Shown here piece by piece: positions 33,555-44,730 of a stretch of 64,000 nt of DNA (position 1 is the stretch's first letter; each line of letters opens with the position of its first letter). The position numbers were made by a program, and so were the translations under genes. The DNA comes from Lunularia cruciata (lineage: Eukaryota; Streptophyta; Marchantiopsida; Lunulariales; Lunulariaceae), in contig OX419759.1 of the NCBI GenBank assembly GCA_948567375.1, positions 57,513,493 to 57,577,492 on the forward strand. The letters are read 5' to 3'. Below the pieces are notes generated by a model, which had not been told where the DNA came from, did not search any database, and was given only the letters and a program-made list of their open reading frames with translations.

Positions 33555-35477
33555 TGTGACAACCTTGAAAATATCACTTTTGCGGTAATCGGGTAAGTAA
33601 AGTTTGTTCCCACAGAGATACGAGTCAAAATTGGTCAAATACAAAGTCAAATAGTAACAATGTAGTTCTTCTTGGTTGTGTCTTTAATCTCTCAAGTAGA
33701 AACCATACCCAGAAGAGAGTAACAAGCACTGATTCACAAGCTTGTCATAGATTAACACTTCTTAATCACAACTCCTTCAATTCTTTCCAAATAATCTTGA
33801 TTGTGATGATTCAAGCTCTCTCAAACATGGCACTTCATTGAAAAATGACTTTGCCTTAGAATTATGTTCTACCCCTCCACTGAAGGCACAACTTCCTTGA
33901 TCAGAATTGCTTCACATTAACTTCACGCTGCACTCACAAATGCAGAATACTACCAACACTACAATTCCTCTTAGATCTGTCAAGGTATTGCTCCGATTGC
34001 ACTTCACTCAGGATCACACGTACAAAATGAAGATCAAGGCTGTAGAATCCAACATCCAACAAGCACACTAACTTGCACTTTGAATTTCTCCACACACTCA
34101 CAAACACAATCACAAAGTTGATACTCGGAATCAAGCTCAAACGATGAGCATTGTTTCATAGCACTTTGCTTTATCTATTCTCAAAAATATGAGTACTGAA
34201 CAACAATTTCTTGCGCATGCCACTCTTAAATAGTGAAGCAAACAACAATTCTAACAAAAATATAGTTTCCTAACAACTCTACAAACCTACAAATCAGAAA
34301 TGACAATGCATCTCTTCATATCTACCTCTTCAAATCTAAAAAATTGTTATTAATCCGATCCGATGTTTACTTCTTCCTCGGCTTTCAAACCTGATCCTGA
34401 AGTAACTTCACTCCTTAATCTGTCCTCAGGTTTCACAATTACTAATTCCTCTACTAATTCTACTACTTCTTCACTTTGATCTCCAATTGAGGTCATTGAT
34501 AACCTTTCTATCGCTTTATCTCTTGACCCACTCTTCTCTAAAATGTCAAATGTCAAATCCAAAGACACCTGCACTCTTACTTCTACAACTTTGGGTCTAA
34601 CCACTATCAATTTCCTTGCTAATTCTACTATATCCTCATCAGGAACTATAATTGAAAGCATGGGTATATTATCTATGCCTTCAATTTGTAACCCACTTTC
34701 CCCTAATCACTCATGTTATTGACCAAAGACACTTACTATCTAATCCTGCACTTTGGGTTCATTTACTATTGTTATTTCTCCTTCAATTTCTATTTCATCT
34801 TTAATCTGAACTTAAATTGAAGTCATGGATACCCTAATTAACTTATTTTCCCTACTCTAATTTCCTCTAATGCTTCTGCTAAAATTCCTGAAGTCACCTT
34901 CACTGCACTCCAAAGTCCGACTACCTCAGATCTAGTCATGTTTGTCTTGAGGTTAAGTCTTATGACCCAAAGTTGTGTAAAATTGAAGCCTGAAGTCTCA
35001 AGTCTAAAGTCAGATTGACCCAAAGACACCAACCCGAAGACACTAAACTACTCTATACATCTACCCTCAAAACTTCAAATGCTTATAACTTTTACTACAA
35101 ACCTCTAAACTTTGCAATTTTGGTGGCAATAGAAAGCCCTGAACAAGACGTTTTCAACGAGATATGGCACACACGATTTGGGCTTGTGGTCAATGAGATA
35201 TAGGTCCCTCAATAATCTTGACCTATAACTTCCATTTCTCCTTCGGGTCTACCCTCTTTCGGTGTCTGATCCAAGTTTTTTTCCTCCTCTAACACGAAGT
35301 AAGCTTCTTTGGGCCTGATCTAGTTCGATTCCTTCTTCCTTTTACATAAAGTTGACTTCTTTGGGTCTGATCAAAACACAAGTTTCCTCTCATTTCTTCT
35401 CTATTTGGTTTCAATTTGGTTTCAACAAGGCACTTCTTCTTCAAAACTCATCCAAAATGAAAAATGTGGGTATCACA
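33555..35477 (-). repeat. Family A LTR, minus orientation, internally deleted (1923 bp)
   Basis: Both ends are present: TGTGACAACC at 33555 and GGGTATCACA at 35477, the reverse of TGTGGTACCC...GTTGTCACA. Flanks are gaagg (33550-33554) and gaaag (35478-35482), a possible one-change target duplication. It has lost domain I and most of the coiled coil. Only the C-terminal coding part remains (34350-34661 minus), and that segment appears two or three times in diverged tandem form between 34440 and 34870. Confidence 0.75.
34350..34661 (-). pseudogene. C-terminal part of the LTR-encoded coiled-coil protein
   Basis: Open stretch with VVEVRVQVSLDLTFDILEKSGSR, IERLSMTSIGDQ and EVTSGSGLKAEEEVNIGSD, matching the C-terminal end of the frames at 43681-44562 and 6617-7219. 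It ends at the same relative place (…IG-D stop). The coiled-coil N-terminal part is deleted in this LTR copy. Confidence 0.6.
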
Positions 35478-35799
35478 GAAAGACTTCCAAAAGGACATGA
35501 GTGTAGTGGAGTTAAAGAATTTTTGGAGACTTTGGTGAAGGATCTTGGAGAGAGTCTTAGAACAACTATAGAAATACTATCATTTTCATAAGCTAGTTCT
35601 CAAGATTAGTGATGGAGATAATCTTTCAACTTATAGATAAACTATCCATGAGAGTTCTATTAATATGCACTCTAGGATTTGATGTTACTATAGAAATCTT
35701 GGAGCAACCTAAACCTTTTGTGTTCCCTAGGGTGGATTATTCTCAAATAGTGTTAGTCATGTACATACTCTATTAGTTATAGAGTGAGAAAAAATAATT

Positions 35800-37071
35800 G
35801 AGAGAATAGAAAGATAGTGAGGGTTAAGATAGGGAAACTTTTGGTTTTCTTTGGCAAGGATGGAGAAGATGTGAATGCCTTTGTGAGAGACTTGAAGAGA
35901 TTTTGCATAGAAAACAATGAAAGGAGGAAGAATGAGTGGGCCTTGTTATTACCAAATTTCTTTGAGGATACAACACTTACATGGTATGAGTTAGAATACC
36001 AAAAGAGAGAGAGGAGAGATGGAGAAGAAAAGTCTTGGGAGAGTTTGACTTCAGCTTTCATTGAGAAATTTCTTCCAGATGAGAGTTATGAGAGATTGAT
36101 GAGTGAGGTTACCCTTTCTCAAACAAGGAGATGGAGAGAAAGTGAGAGTCTATGTGGAAAGAGTGGAAAAGTTAAAGGCCAGATTCACATAGTGTTGAGG
36201 AAGGGTAGGGATGATGTGGAGACTATTATGATTGGAATAGGGGCAATGCTCACCAATCTTGAATCTTGTGGGAGGATTGAGACCATAAATAAAAAGCAAG
36301 TTGAGATATGAGAAACCTTCTTCCGAGGTTAAAGTTATCAAGATTCGTATGGAGGAGAGTTTAGAAGAAGATGAGAGTGATTTGGTGATGAAGGAGATTG
36401 TACATCCTCCTCAAGGCTACAAGTATGGTGGAACTTCTGATACTTTGGTGGCAAGGGTTGCACCACAAGTAGTAGTTGCTTCAGTTCTTGCACTTCCACC
36501 AAATGATCCACTTCAAACCATCACAAAATAACTTGCAGATCTCAAGATCAATGTGCTGCAACTATAGGAGAAGAGAGAGGTGGATCAAAATGTAGGGAGA
36601 GGGCCTAGGAGTTATGGAAACTATCTATATAGAGGAGGCCAACTAGCCAACAATTTCAATGATAGAAATTGTTTTGGTTGTGGAGGAAGAGGCCATATCC
36701 AAAGGAATTGCCCAAATTCCACTTACCATGGAAGAAGGGTTTATGAGGGAGCCAATAGAGGGAAGAAGGGAGGTAGTGAAACCCAAGTAGCTCCTAATCC
36801 AAACAAAGGTAAGGGGATAACATCCATAGATGTGGTTGAGAGAAGGTATGAGAAGGGAGAGTGCTCAAACTCTAGGGGTCTTAATTTGGAGCTTTTGGCA
36901 CAAGAGAAGAAGAGAGCTTGTTTTGCAGAGGATGTTTACTCTTCTCAAGGATTTACTCCAAGCAAGGATACTCTTATGTCTACTAGGAGCACTCGCACCT
37001 CAACACCATCAACAACAAAGACCCCAAGGAAGAAGTTGGGGATGGAGGACTTCTTGATTTCAAAGCAATAA
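35800..37071 (+). pseudogene. Family B gag of B2 (capsid plus CCHC)
   Basis: The capsid-like part (35817-36311) has LLVFFGKDGEDVNAFVRDLK, LLPNFFEDTTLTWYELEY and W-x-SLTSAFIEKFLPDESYER, a standard Retrotrans_gag layout. A Pro-rich part follows (36301-36531), then an intact zinc knuckle at 36670-36711 (CFGCGGRGHIQRNC) and a basic Ser/Thr-rich tail to 37071. Stops near 36310, 36530 and 37070 and one shift break it. Gag forms the virus-like particle and binds the RNA. Confidence 0.85.
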
Positions 37072-37821
37072 TTGAATTATAATGTGTTGGAGGATGTTGG
37101 TAGTCACAAGGCTAACACCACAGTGTGCCAATTGATTACTTTGAATCCTACCTTGCAAAAGGAGCTTAGAGGTGGTTTGATTTCTACAAGAATCAAGAGG
37201 AAGAAGAAGGCAAAAGCTCTAGTATCAATGGGGGTGGTGGATGCCAAGCCAACATCATGGGAGGCTTGTGAATATGCCTCAAAGATTAATGTGAGAGTGA
37301 ATGGTCACAACATCAAGGATGCACTTTTTGATGGAGGATCAGCAATGAAGGCCATGTCAGAAAGGTTGATGAAGAAGTTGGGTATGATACCCTCAAGACC
37401 TTCAACATTTGTGGTGAGCATGGCAAACAAGCAACAACTTCAACCAGTAGGGGTGATGGATAAGGTGGTAGTTTTAGTTATGGGAGTTCAAAATCTCATG
37501 ACTTTCCAAGTCTTGAAGGATTCAAGCTATGACTTACTTCTTGGAAGGCCATGGTTGAGAGCAACACGCATAATTGATAGATGGCACAAAGGGTACTTGA
37601 GGATTGGGCCATCAAACCATAAAGTCACAATTCTTGTGACTAACACCACCAACACTTCACATTCAGATACACCATCTTTTGATTATTGGGAATCAGATTT
37701 TGAAGAAGGAGCTTCAAATGTGGACACAAGCATGGAAGAGGAGACTTCTAGGGAGGAGGATGAATCTGAACGGATTCAGATGTGTATCCCTTGTGTGCTA
37801 TGGATTTTGCACCTAAGTTAG
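37072..37821 (+). pseudogene. Family B protease domain of B2
   Basis: Open for 249 codons. The active-site region reads NGHNIKDALFDGGSAMKAMSERL, with DGG in place of the usual D-[ST]-G. The VVLVMGVQNLMTFQVLKDSSY flap and the LLLGRPWLRATRIIDRWHK block follow, then an acidic tail. The aspartic protease processes Gag-Pol. Whether DGG is ancestral or decayed is unclear, as B4 has DGR at the same place. Confidence 0.75.
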
Positions 37822-39300
37822 AGATTTTGAAGGACCCAAATAAATCACCATTGACACTTGAGGAGGTAGAGAGAAGATTAGCTACCCTCAACTATGGCCC
37901 AAATGTTACCAAGGAGGAGAAAGTGAGATTTGAGGAGATTTTTTGCAAGTTCATCCATGTGTTTGCTTTCAATTACAAGGATTTGAAGAAAGTCACCTTG
38001 GAGGAGCACAAGATAGAGGGGGAGTCACATGCAAGACTGATCTGCCAAAAGCAATGTTGCATTAGCCCACCAATATTTATGGTTGTGAAGGAGGAGATTG
38101 ATAAGCTCAAGGAAGCCGGATTTATCTTTGAGGTGGAGAGTTGAAAATGGGTGTCTCCAATTGTCATTGTGAAGAAAAAGAATGGCAAGCTTCGGGTATG
38201 TGTGGATTACAAGAAGCTCAATGTTGTTATCAAGAAGAACTATGACCCATTTCCATTCATTGATGAGATCTTGGAGGAGGTCATGAGAGGTACAATTTTG
38301 GAGATTGTTATAGTGGATATAGCCAAATCAAGATTGCAACAAAGCATCAACAACTCACCACATTCACCACACCTTGGAGAACTTATGCTTTCAAGGTCAT
38401 GCCTTTTGGGCTTTGCAATGCACCAGCCACATTCCAATGGTTCATGAACAAGGTATTTGAACCTTTCATTGGGAAATTTGTGAGATATTTCATCGATGAC
38501 TTTTGTGTCCATGGGAGCAAGGATGAACACTTTGAGCACCTAATCAAGGTTTTGTAATGCTTGGATGAGGCAAATGCATCCCTCAACCCAAAGAAGTGCA
38601 TTTTTGGATGTGAAGAAGGTCTACTTTTGGGGCACATCATCTCCAAGGATGGAATAGCAGTTGATCTTGAGAAGGTGAGGAAAATCTTGAACCTTCCATT
38701 CCCTTCAAGCTTGACAAAGTTATGCCAATTCTTGGGGATAGTTGGATACTATAGGAGGTTCATCTTCTCATTTCCAACAAGGCTTATGCATTGACCATCT
38801 ACATGAAGAAGGGTGTAGATTATAGGGTGATTTTGGAGGACAAGGAGGCTCTCAAAGCTTTTGAGGAGCTCAAGCCATCCCCTATTGTAGCTCCAATTGT
38901 TGCTACACTTGATTGGAGTAAGCCTTTCATCCTCTACACTGATGCTTCTAATGTAGCTATAAGATGCACTCTTAGTCAATTAGACTAAAATGGGCATGAT
39001 CATCCAATAGCTTATGCTAGTAGGCAGATGGTTTCAACAAAAAAAAACTACTCTGTCAAAGAGAGAGAAGGGTTGGCAGTGAGCTTTAGTCTCAAGAAGT
39101 TTAGACATTACTTGATTGGATGGAAAGTCACCATTGTCACATATCACAAGGCTTTGGAGTACATCTTCAACAAGCCTAATGTTGAAGGGGACTAGTAAGG
39201 TGGATGATACTCTTGTCTGAGTATGATTACACCATTGAAGATAGGCCAAGAAGGAAACATGCAAATGTTGATTTGTGATCTAGAGCCTATGATCATGATG
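37782..39300 (+). pseudogene. Family B reverse transcriptase and RNase H of B2
   Basis: RT blocks: KEEIDKLKEAGFIFEVE, WVSPIVIVKKKNGKLRVCVD, DPFPFIDEILEEV, then frameshifts around 38370-38450, an LGFAMHQ-like remnant of the PFGLCNAPATFQ block, catalytic FIDDFCVHGS (about 38492-38521), LNPKKCIFGCEEGLLLGHII and QFLGIVGYYRRFI. RNase H: FILYTDASNVAIRCTLSQLD, NYSVKEREGLAVSFSLKKFRHYL and HANVDL. At least five stops or shifts. Confidence 0.85.
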
Positions 39301-39311
39301 GAGATGAGCCA

Positions 39312-40650
39312 GTGGATGATTCCTTCCCGGATGAGGAGCTCATGACAATCTCAATCACTCAAGAGGTTCCAATGGAGTACAAGGAGATTGTGGATTTTGT
39401 GACAAGAGGTAATTATCCAGAAGGAATGCATGCTAGGGAGAGGAAGGCCCTTGCAGCAAGATCTAGACCTTACACAATGGTGGAGGATATTATTTTTTAC
39501 CAAGGAGCAGATGGTCTACTTCAAAGAGCAGTAGGCAAGGAAGAGTCTATCCTACTTATAAAGGAGTTTCATGAAGGTTTAGTGTGTGGAGAAGACTTTG
39601 CAGGAAAGGTGACTGCTTTCAAGATTCTAGATGCAAGTTACCATAGGAGAGTGATTTTCAAGGATTGTCTTGATTATTGCAAAACTTTTCATGTTTGTCA
39701 AGCTTTTTCTAGAAAGTCTACATCCACTCCACCACTTAGATCAATTCCATTGCTAGGACCTTTTGAGAAGTGGAGAATTGATTTTGAAGGTCCTCTCAAT
39801 TGAACCCCAAGGAACAATTGGTATATTGTTGTAGTTATTGATTATCTTACCAAGTGGGTACCAAGAGGCTAGACCATTGAGGGACAAGAATGACGATGAA
39901 GTAGGTAGATTTCTTTATGAATGCATTATCACTAGGTTTGGATGCCCTTTGGAGTTGGTTTCTGATAGAGGAGGAGAGTTTATAGGAAGCATTACTACAA
40001 CCATACTATGACATTTCTCTATCATACATAGAGTAACTACATCCTACCAATCAGACCTTGTGCATGATGTTCGCCAAAGATGCAGAAATGGAGGGGGCTA
40101 AACATCACTGGTACAAGAGGATTCATGCAGTTTTGTGGGAGTATAGGACAACCATGAAGACTTCCACCAAGCATTCTCCATTTCAATTGGTATACGGTAT
40201 TGAGTCTACCTTACCTATTCACTTTGATCTTCCTACCTTCCAAAGCATTCATAGGAGATTGAAAAAAGCACAAGGAGGTGATGCAGGGAAGCCAAGGAAG
40301 GAATAACTCATGGAGTTGGAAGAGGCAAGAGCAATTGCTATGGTTTGAGTTGAGCAAGCCCAAAGGAAACAAAAGGAGAGCTATGACAAAAGGCAAGGCA
40401 AGAAGAAGGTGGAGCCTTTCAAAGATGGTGATTGGGTAATGTTATTTGATACTATTTGATTCAAGAGAGTGCAAAAGAAGTTTTTGCCTAAGTAATTTGG
40501 ACCTTTCATAGTAGAGAAGGTGTGGGGCAATTACACCTATGATCTCAAGGAGTTGGAAGGAAGACACTTTGATAGGATTAATCATGATAAGTTGAAGATG
40601 TATCATAGAAGGTAGAGAGACCTTCACTTTGAGGACAAAATGAAAACTTA
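39312..40650 (+). pseudogene. Family B integrase of B2
   Basis: Open stretch 39312-39803 with ILLIKEFHEGLVCGEDFAGK, CKTFHVCQAF and FEKWRIDFEGPLN (first Asp). After a stop and a shift come LVSDRGGEF (second Asp) and, past a deletion of the S-x-GLAER-N block that should carry the Glu, the open stretch 40058-40306 with MMFAKDAEMEGAKHHWYKRI. The C-terminal KESYDKRQGKKK and YFGPFIVEKVWG-like parts remain. The deletion of the third catalytic residue makes it inactive. Confidence 0.8.
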
Positions 40651-40663
40651 GGCCGGGGGTAAA

Positions 40664-41340
40664 TGTAACACCTATTTGTGCATGTATGTGGTATTGTCAT
40701 ATTTAGCTTGGTATTACAAGTACTTGAGAGATATTATTTATATGGAGATAAAGGATGGTTCTACATTAGTCATGATTAGCTAAAGTTAGTCATAGCTAAG
40801 ATAGAGGCGACTTTACTTTAGAGGAAGTGGAAAAGATGAGCACCACTATTTTGTATTCCAGTGTGTTGACTTGGTATTATTCTTAGGTTTTTGGCTTTGA
40901 GGAAAGAGTTGAGAACTCTTGGGCCCGTAAGCCTTTTTGTGTTGAATTCTTCTATGTCCAAGGATAGCCTATGTGAAGGAATCCCTGACTTAGTGGTTGG
41001 GTCAAGATAAGAACATTTGCTAGTGCAATATGCCAAGGTGAATAGATATTCCTTTCTACTTTTTGACTTTACTTGACTTTTAGTCTAGTAACTTGAGTTA
41101 CTATGGTAATTAGTAACTTTGGTGCGTAACTATTTCACAAGTATATAAACAAGGGGTGAGGAGGTACTCATCATCCTTTCATTTGCAATTATCTCTCTCT
41201 CATTGAGGTCTTTAGTGAGAAATGTATTGAGTCTTGGAGTGTTAGCCTTTGAGGAGTATGATGGAGTTGTGTTTCCTTGCCTTCTTAGTCGATGGTGCGC
41301 TACCATAATAGCCATCAAAGGTTCATCTTGAGTGAGAGAC
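40664..41340 (+). repeat. Family B LTR, first of a tandem pair (677 bp)
   Basis: Starts TGTAACACCT after the polypurine GGCCGGGGGTAAA and runs to GAGTGAGAGAC, where the next LTR (TGTAACACCC) begins with no intervening base. The expected last ~11 bases (A-GGCCGGCTCA) are missing at the junction. Confidence 0.8.
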
Positions 41341-42523
41341 TGTAACACCCATTTTTTCATGTGTGTGGTATTGTCATATTTAGTTTGGTATTACAAGTAC
41401 TTGAGAGATATTATTTATATAGAGATAAAGGATGGTTCTACATTAGTCATGATTAGCTAAAGTTAGTCTTAGCTAAGATAGAGGAGACCTTACTTTAGAG
41501 GAAGTGGAAAAGATGAGCATCACTATTTTTTATTCTAGTGTGTTGACTTGGTATTATTCTTAGGTTTTTGGCTTTGAGGAAAGAGTTGAGAACTCTTGGG
41601 CCCGCAAGCCTTTTTGTTTTGGATTCTTCTATAGTTTAAGGATAGCCCATGTGAAGGAATCCTTGACTTAGTGGTTGGGTCAAGATAAAATCACATGCTA
41701 GTGGAATATGCCCATATGAATGGATATTCTTTTCTACTTATTGACTTAACTTGACTTTTGGTCTAGTAACTTGAGTTACTACGGTAATTGGTAACTTTGG
41801 TACGTAACTATTTCACAAGTATATAAAAAAGGGATGAGGAGATATTGTGGTACCCACATTTTTTGTTTTTTCTTGAAATGGAGAAGTAGAAGTATATAGA
41901 GAAGTTGGATTGTGCCTGTATGGCCAAAGAAGGCAAAGAAGAGAATCTTTGGGATGAAACTTGAGGTAACATGGCTTCGGGTCATAAGGCAAAGTACTCG
42001 GACTTGCCTTGTCAGTATACAACCTACAGTAAGAAGTCTTTGTATCAGGAGGTGCTCAACCTGAGGCAAAGACAATGTAACAACTTTTCTTTGGGGCGAG
42101 AAATTCAAGAAGGGACCATTCAAAAACTGGCAGTCATACACGTGAAGTACACTTGACAGTGATAGGCGCATGCAAGAGGTGTGATTTCTCAATAGAAACT
42201 CAAATTGAAGAGAGATGAAGAAGGCGCGACTCTATAAAAATCGGGCTAATGACAAAGCAATGTCAAGCAATTTTCCTTTGCCGTTGAGGAGTCGTCTTGC
42301 AGGAGATCATGGGAAGGGAAATAGAGTTGAAGACGCGCTAGATTATAGAGGAGAATTTGAGAGAGCTAACCCGAGAGATAGTGAAGAAGAAAGAAAGATG
42401 GGAGGAGGGAAGAAGAACTCCGAATTCACAATGAGAAATCATGCAATTTGGAGGTTAGATGTGATTGCAAGAATCAAAGTCTTGAGCCGACTTTGGATCA
42501 CATTCTTGGTGTGGAATTGAAAC

Positions 42524-43105
42524 GTGAGTTTTCCAGGATTCATGACCGAGATAATCAAGAATAAATGTCTCAATGGCCCCAAGGAAGAGGGGAAGAGAGG
42601 AAATCCGGCTCAATGGACAGAGTCAGATTGGAGATTAGTACTCAGAAGAGAGGAAGGCGCAGAGCAGGGTGCCACTTTCTTGGGGAAGGGAGAGGTAGCC
42701 AAAGAAACCCAAGAAGTGAAGGATGCATTCTCTTTGAAGCGGACAAAGAATGGGTACAAAGTAGAGAGTTACAAGGATCCGGTCAAAAGAGAGATTGTGA
42801 GTGCTCTCATGGCAATCCTGAAGCCGGAGAGAACAACTTATGTGATGAAGCACCAAGCAAAGTTCTTCCATAAGATGTTTGCAGGAGAGCCAATCAACTG
42901 GGCAAGGTGCTTTCATGGGCAAACGAGGCAGATGGTGTGGAATTTGCAGGATAAGTTGCCTCCACATTACATTGTGCCGTTTGCAGCTCATTTCTACCTT
43001 GGGTTGAATCTGCTCAATGCTACGGAGAGCAATAGAATAGTATCACACTCTCAACCCGACTTAAGAAAGGAGGTCAACGCAGAGGAGCAGAAGTATATTC
43101 TTTAG
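42524..43105 (+). CDS. LTR-encoded domain I protein, unknown family, 193 aa
   Basis: Open frame inside the solo A LTR, not recognised as a known retroelement or host domain. Visible features: an N-terminal MTEIIKNKCLN, W-T-E-SDWRLVLRREEG (residues ~32-45), KRTKNGYKVESYKDP (~71-85), ERTTYVMKHQAKFFHKMF (~100-118), INWARCFHGQTRQMVWNL and PPHYIVPFAAHFYLGLNLLN (~142-164). It has no signal peptide or membrane segment. The same order of blocks occurs at 25400-25874 and, more distantly, on the minus strand at 60588-61250. The conserved aromatic and charged positions suggest a folded alpha-helical domain. A capsid-like or nucleic-acid-binding role is only a guess. Translation is not proven. Confidence 0.5.
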   Translation: MSFPGFMTEIIKNKCLNGPKEEGKRGNPAQWTESDWRLVLRREEGAEQGATFLGKGEVAKETQEVKDAFSLKRTKNGYKVESYKDPVKREIVSALMAILKPERTTYVMKHQAKFFHKMFAGEPINWARCFHGQTRQMVWNLQDKLPPHYIVPFAAHFYLGLNLLNATESNRIVSHSQPDLRKEVNAEEQKYIL

Positions 43106-43396
43106 ATCCAAAGCAATGATGAGTTCTACAAAAGGGGAAGAGTGCGCAAGTAGAAGTAAGTACTCCAAAGTCAAAGAAGCGGAGTCAAGAAGGAGAAGAC
43201 AAAGACATCAAGAAGACGAGACCTCGGAAGACCAGAAGGGTAAACCTGAGGAGGAGCAAGACGAAGTGTGAAGCGGGTCCAAGCAAGGCAAGGGAAGAAG
43301 AAAATGCCAGTTCGGGAAGTGAAGCATCCATTTTGATATAACAACTGCAGAGAAGAAGGTGAGTATCAAGAGAAGAAGAGGTAAAGAAGGAGGTCA
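43106..43396 (+). other. Linker between domain I and coiled coil in the A LTR
   Basis: Lys/Arg/Glu-rich coding-like sequence with several stops in every frame. One frame reads SRRRRQRHQEDETSEDQKGK with an acidic EEEQDEV end. It probably encoded a disordered linker joining domain I to the coiled coil in the ancestral element, perhaps by a single long frame or a spliced one. Confidence 0.35.
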
Positions 43397-44562
43397 CTCC
43401 GCAAGTGGAAGTAGTCGTAAGTGATGGAGTGGAGTACCTACAAGAGGTTGTGTGTCCTTTGTTGGCGAAATTGGAACACAAGAAGAGGGAGATGCAGTCA
43501 AAGTGTCCGGAGGTGAAGATTGTGTTGCAGGTATTAGCAAGACTAGAAGAAGAGAACTCGGAGTTGAAGAAGAATATAATCTGAGGTGAGGAGGAAAGGG
43601 AAGTACTGCGAGTGGGTGCAGTAGTACAGGGTCAAGTGATTGAGAACTTGAAGAGATAAGCAAGGTATCAAGAGGAACTTGTGAAGCAGAGTGACATAGC
43701 GAGGGAAAGACAAGTAGTTGAGTATGAAATCTTGAAGCAACAGTTTGTTGATTCAAGACTAGAAATTATCCATGCTATGGCGAGGGTAGTAGAGAAGGAA
43801 CAAGAGCTTGATAGGGTGATGGAGAGTGTAGAAGAGAAGAAGCAATTGTGGCAATGGGAGTTGACAGTGAGATATAGGGAAGAAGAGAGATTGCAAGAGT
43901 TACTTTGTAAACAGGAAGAGAAGGTTGTACAAAAGGAGAAGGAGAAGGAGAAGGAAATTGTGAAAGCCGAGTTCAAAGCAGAATTGGCAATGTACCAGGA
44001 GGATTGGCTTGCAGATCGGGAGCACGAGAGGAAGATGAGATTGGAGCCCTTGAAGGAGATCGTAATCAGGATGAATGCAATGTTGAGTACAGAAGCCAGT
44101 GTGCGTATTGAAGAGATGAGGCTGCATGAGTTGAAGTTGTTGGTGCAAGAGACAAGGAGGAGACAGGCAAAGGATACAGATTTGAATGCATTGTTGATTA
44201 GCCTCAGAACTCGTGTAGATAGGAAGATATTGGAGGTGGAAGACAATATCACAATCAGATTAGATTTGGTAAAGTTGGAGATAGATAAACTTCGGAAAGA
44301 TGTTAGAGCAAAACCCAAAGTAGATGAAGTAGGAGTACAAATGTGTTTGGAGTTACCATTGGAGACATTAGAGAAGAGTAGGTCAAAAGATAAGGAGTTA
44401 GATAGATTACCCACTAGTGAAATGTCAGACCAAGAAAGAGAACTATTAGATTTGGTAGAAGATGTAGGAGTTATGAAACCCAAGGACAGAATAGTGGGAA
44501 GTAAAGTTACTTCGGGTTTGGGTTTGAAAGCCAAAGAAGAAGTAGACATCGGATTGGATTAG
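43397..44562 (+). CDS. LTR-encoded coiled-coil protein, 293 aa open frame (longer ancestrally)
   Basis: The uninterrupted frame is 43681-44562. The same frame upstream to about 43397 is coding-like (QVEVVVSDGVEYLQEVVCPL, VLARLEEENSELKKNI) and broken only by two stops near 43582 and 43659. The composition is very rich in Glu, Lys, Leu and Arg with heptad spacing, so a long parallel coiled coil is likely. Conserved blocks: MRLHELKLLVQETRRRQAKD, LNALLISLRTRVDRKILEVE, DLVKLEIDKLRKDV, VGVQMCL and the C-terminal EEVDIGLD. It lies downstream of domain I and upstream of the LTR promoter. Homologous frames exist in the LTRs at 6617, 18090 (minus) and 34350 (minus). No known family recognised. Confidence 0.5.
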
Positions 44563-44680
44563 TAACTGATTTGAGATTTGAATAGGCAGATATGAAGAGG
44601 TGCATTATCATTTTGAATCTGTAGGTTTATAGAGTCATAAGGAAGAGGTACATTAGGAAGATAATTGTCAATTGCTTCAC

Positions 44681-44730
44681 TATTTAAGAGTGGCATTTGC
44701 AGTCTTATATTGTTCAGTGCTCATTATTTC
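44681..44730 (+). promoter_or_regulatory. Core promoter of the family A LTR
   Basis: TATTTAAG at 44681-44688, then GTGGCATTTGCAG and TTGTTCAGTGCTCA about 25-40 bases downstream. The same arrangement is in the copies at 7373, near 17763 (minus) and near 34225 (minus). Conservation of TATA-to-start spacing marks the U3/R boundary, so nearly all of the coding sequence lies in U3. Confidence 0.55.

Noticed and set aside
43668-44549. 293-codon Ser/Leu-rich open frame on the minus strand
   Set aside because: It lies exactly opposite the coiled-coil frame. Glu, Lys and Gln codons read in reverse give Leu, Phe, Ser and Thr codons without stops, so it is a composition shadow.
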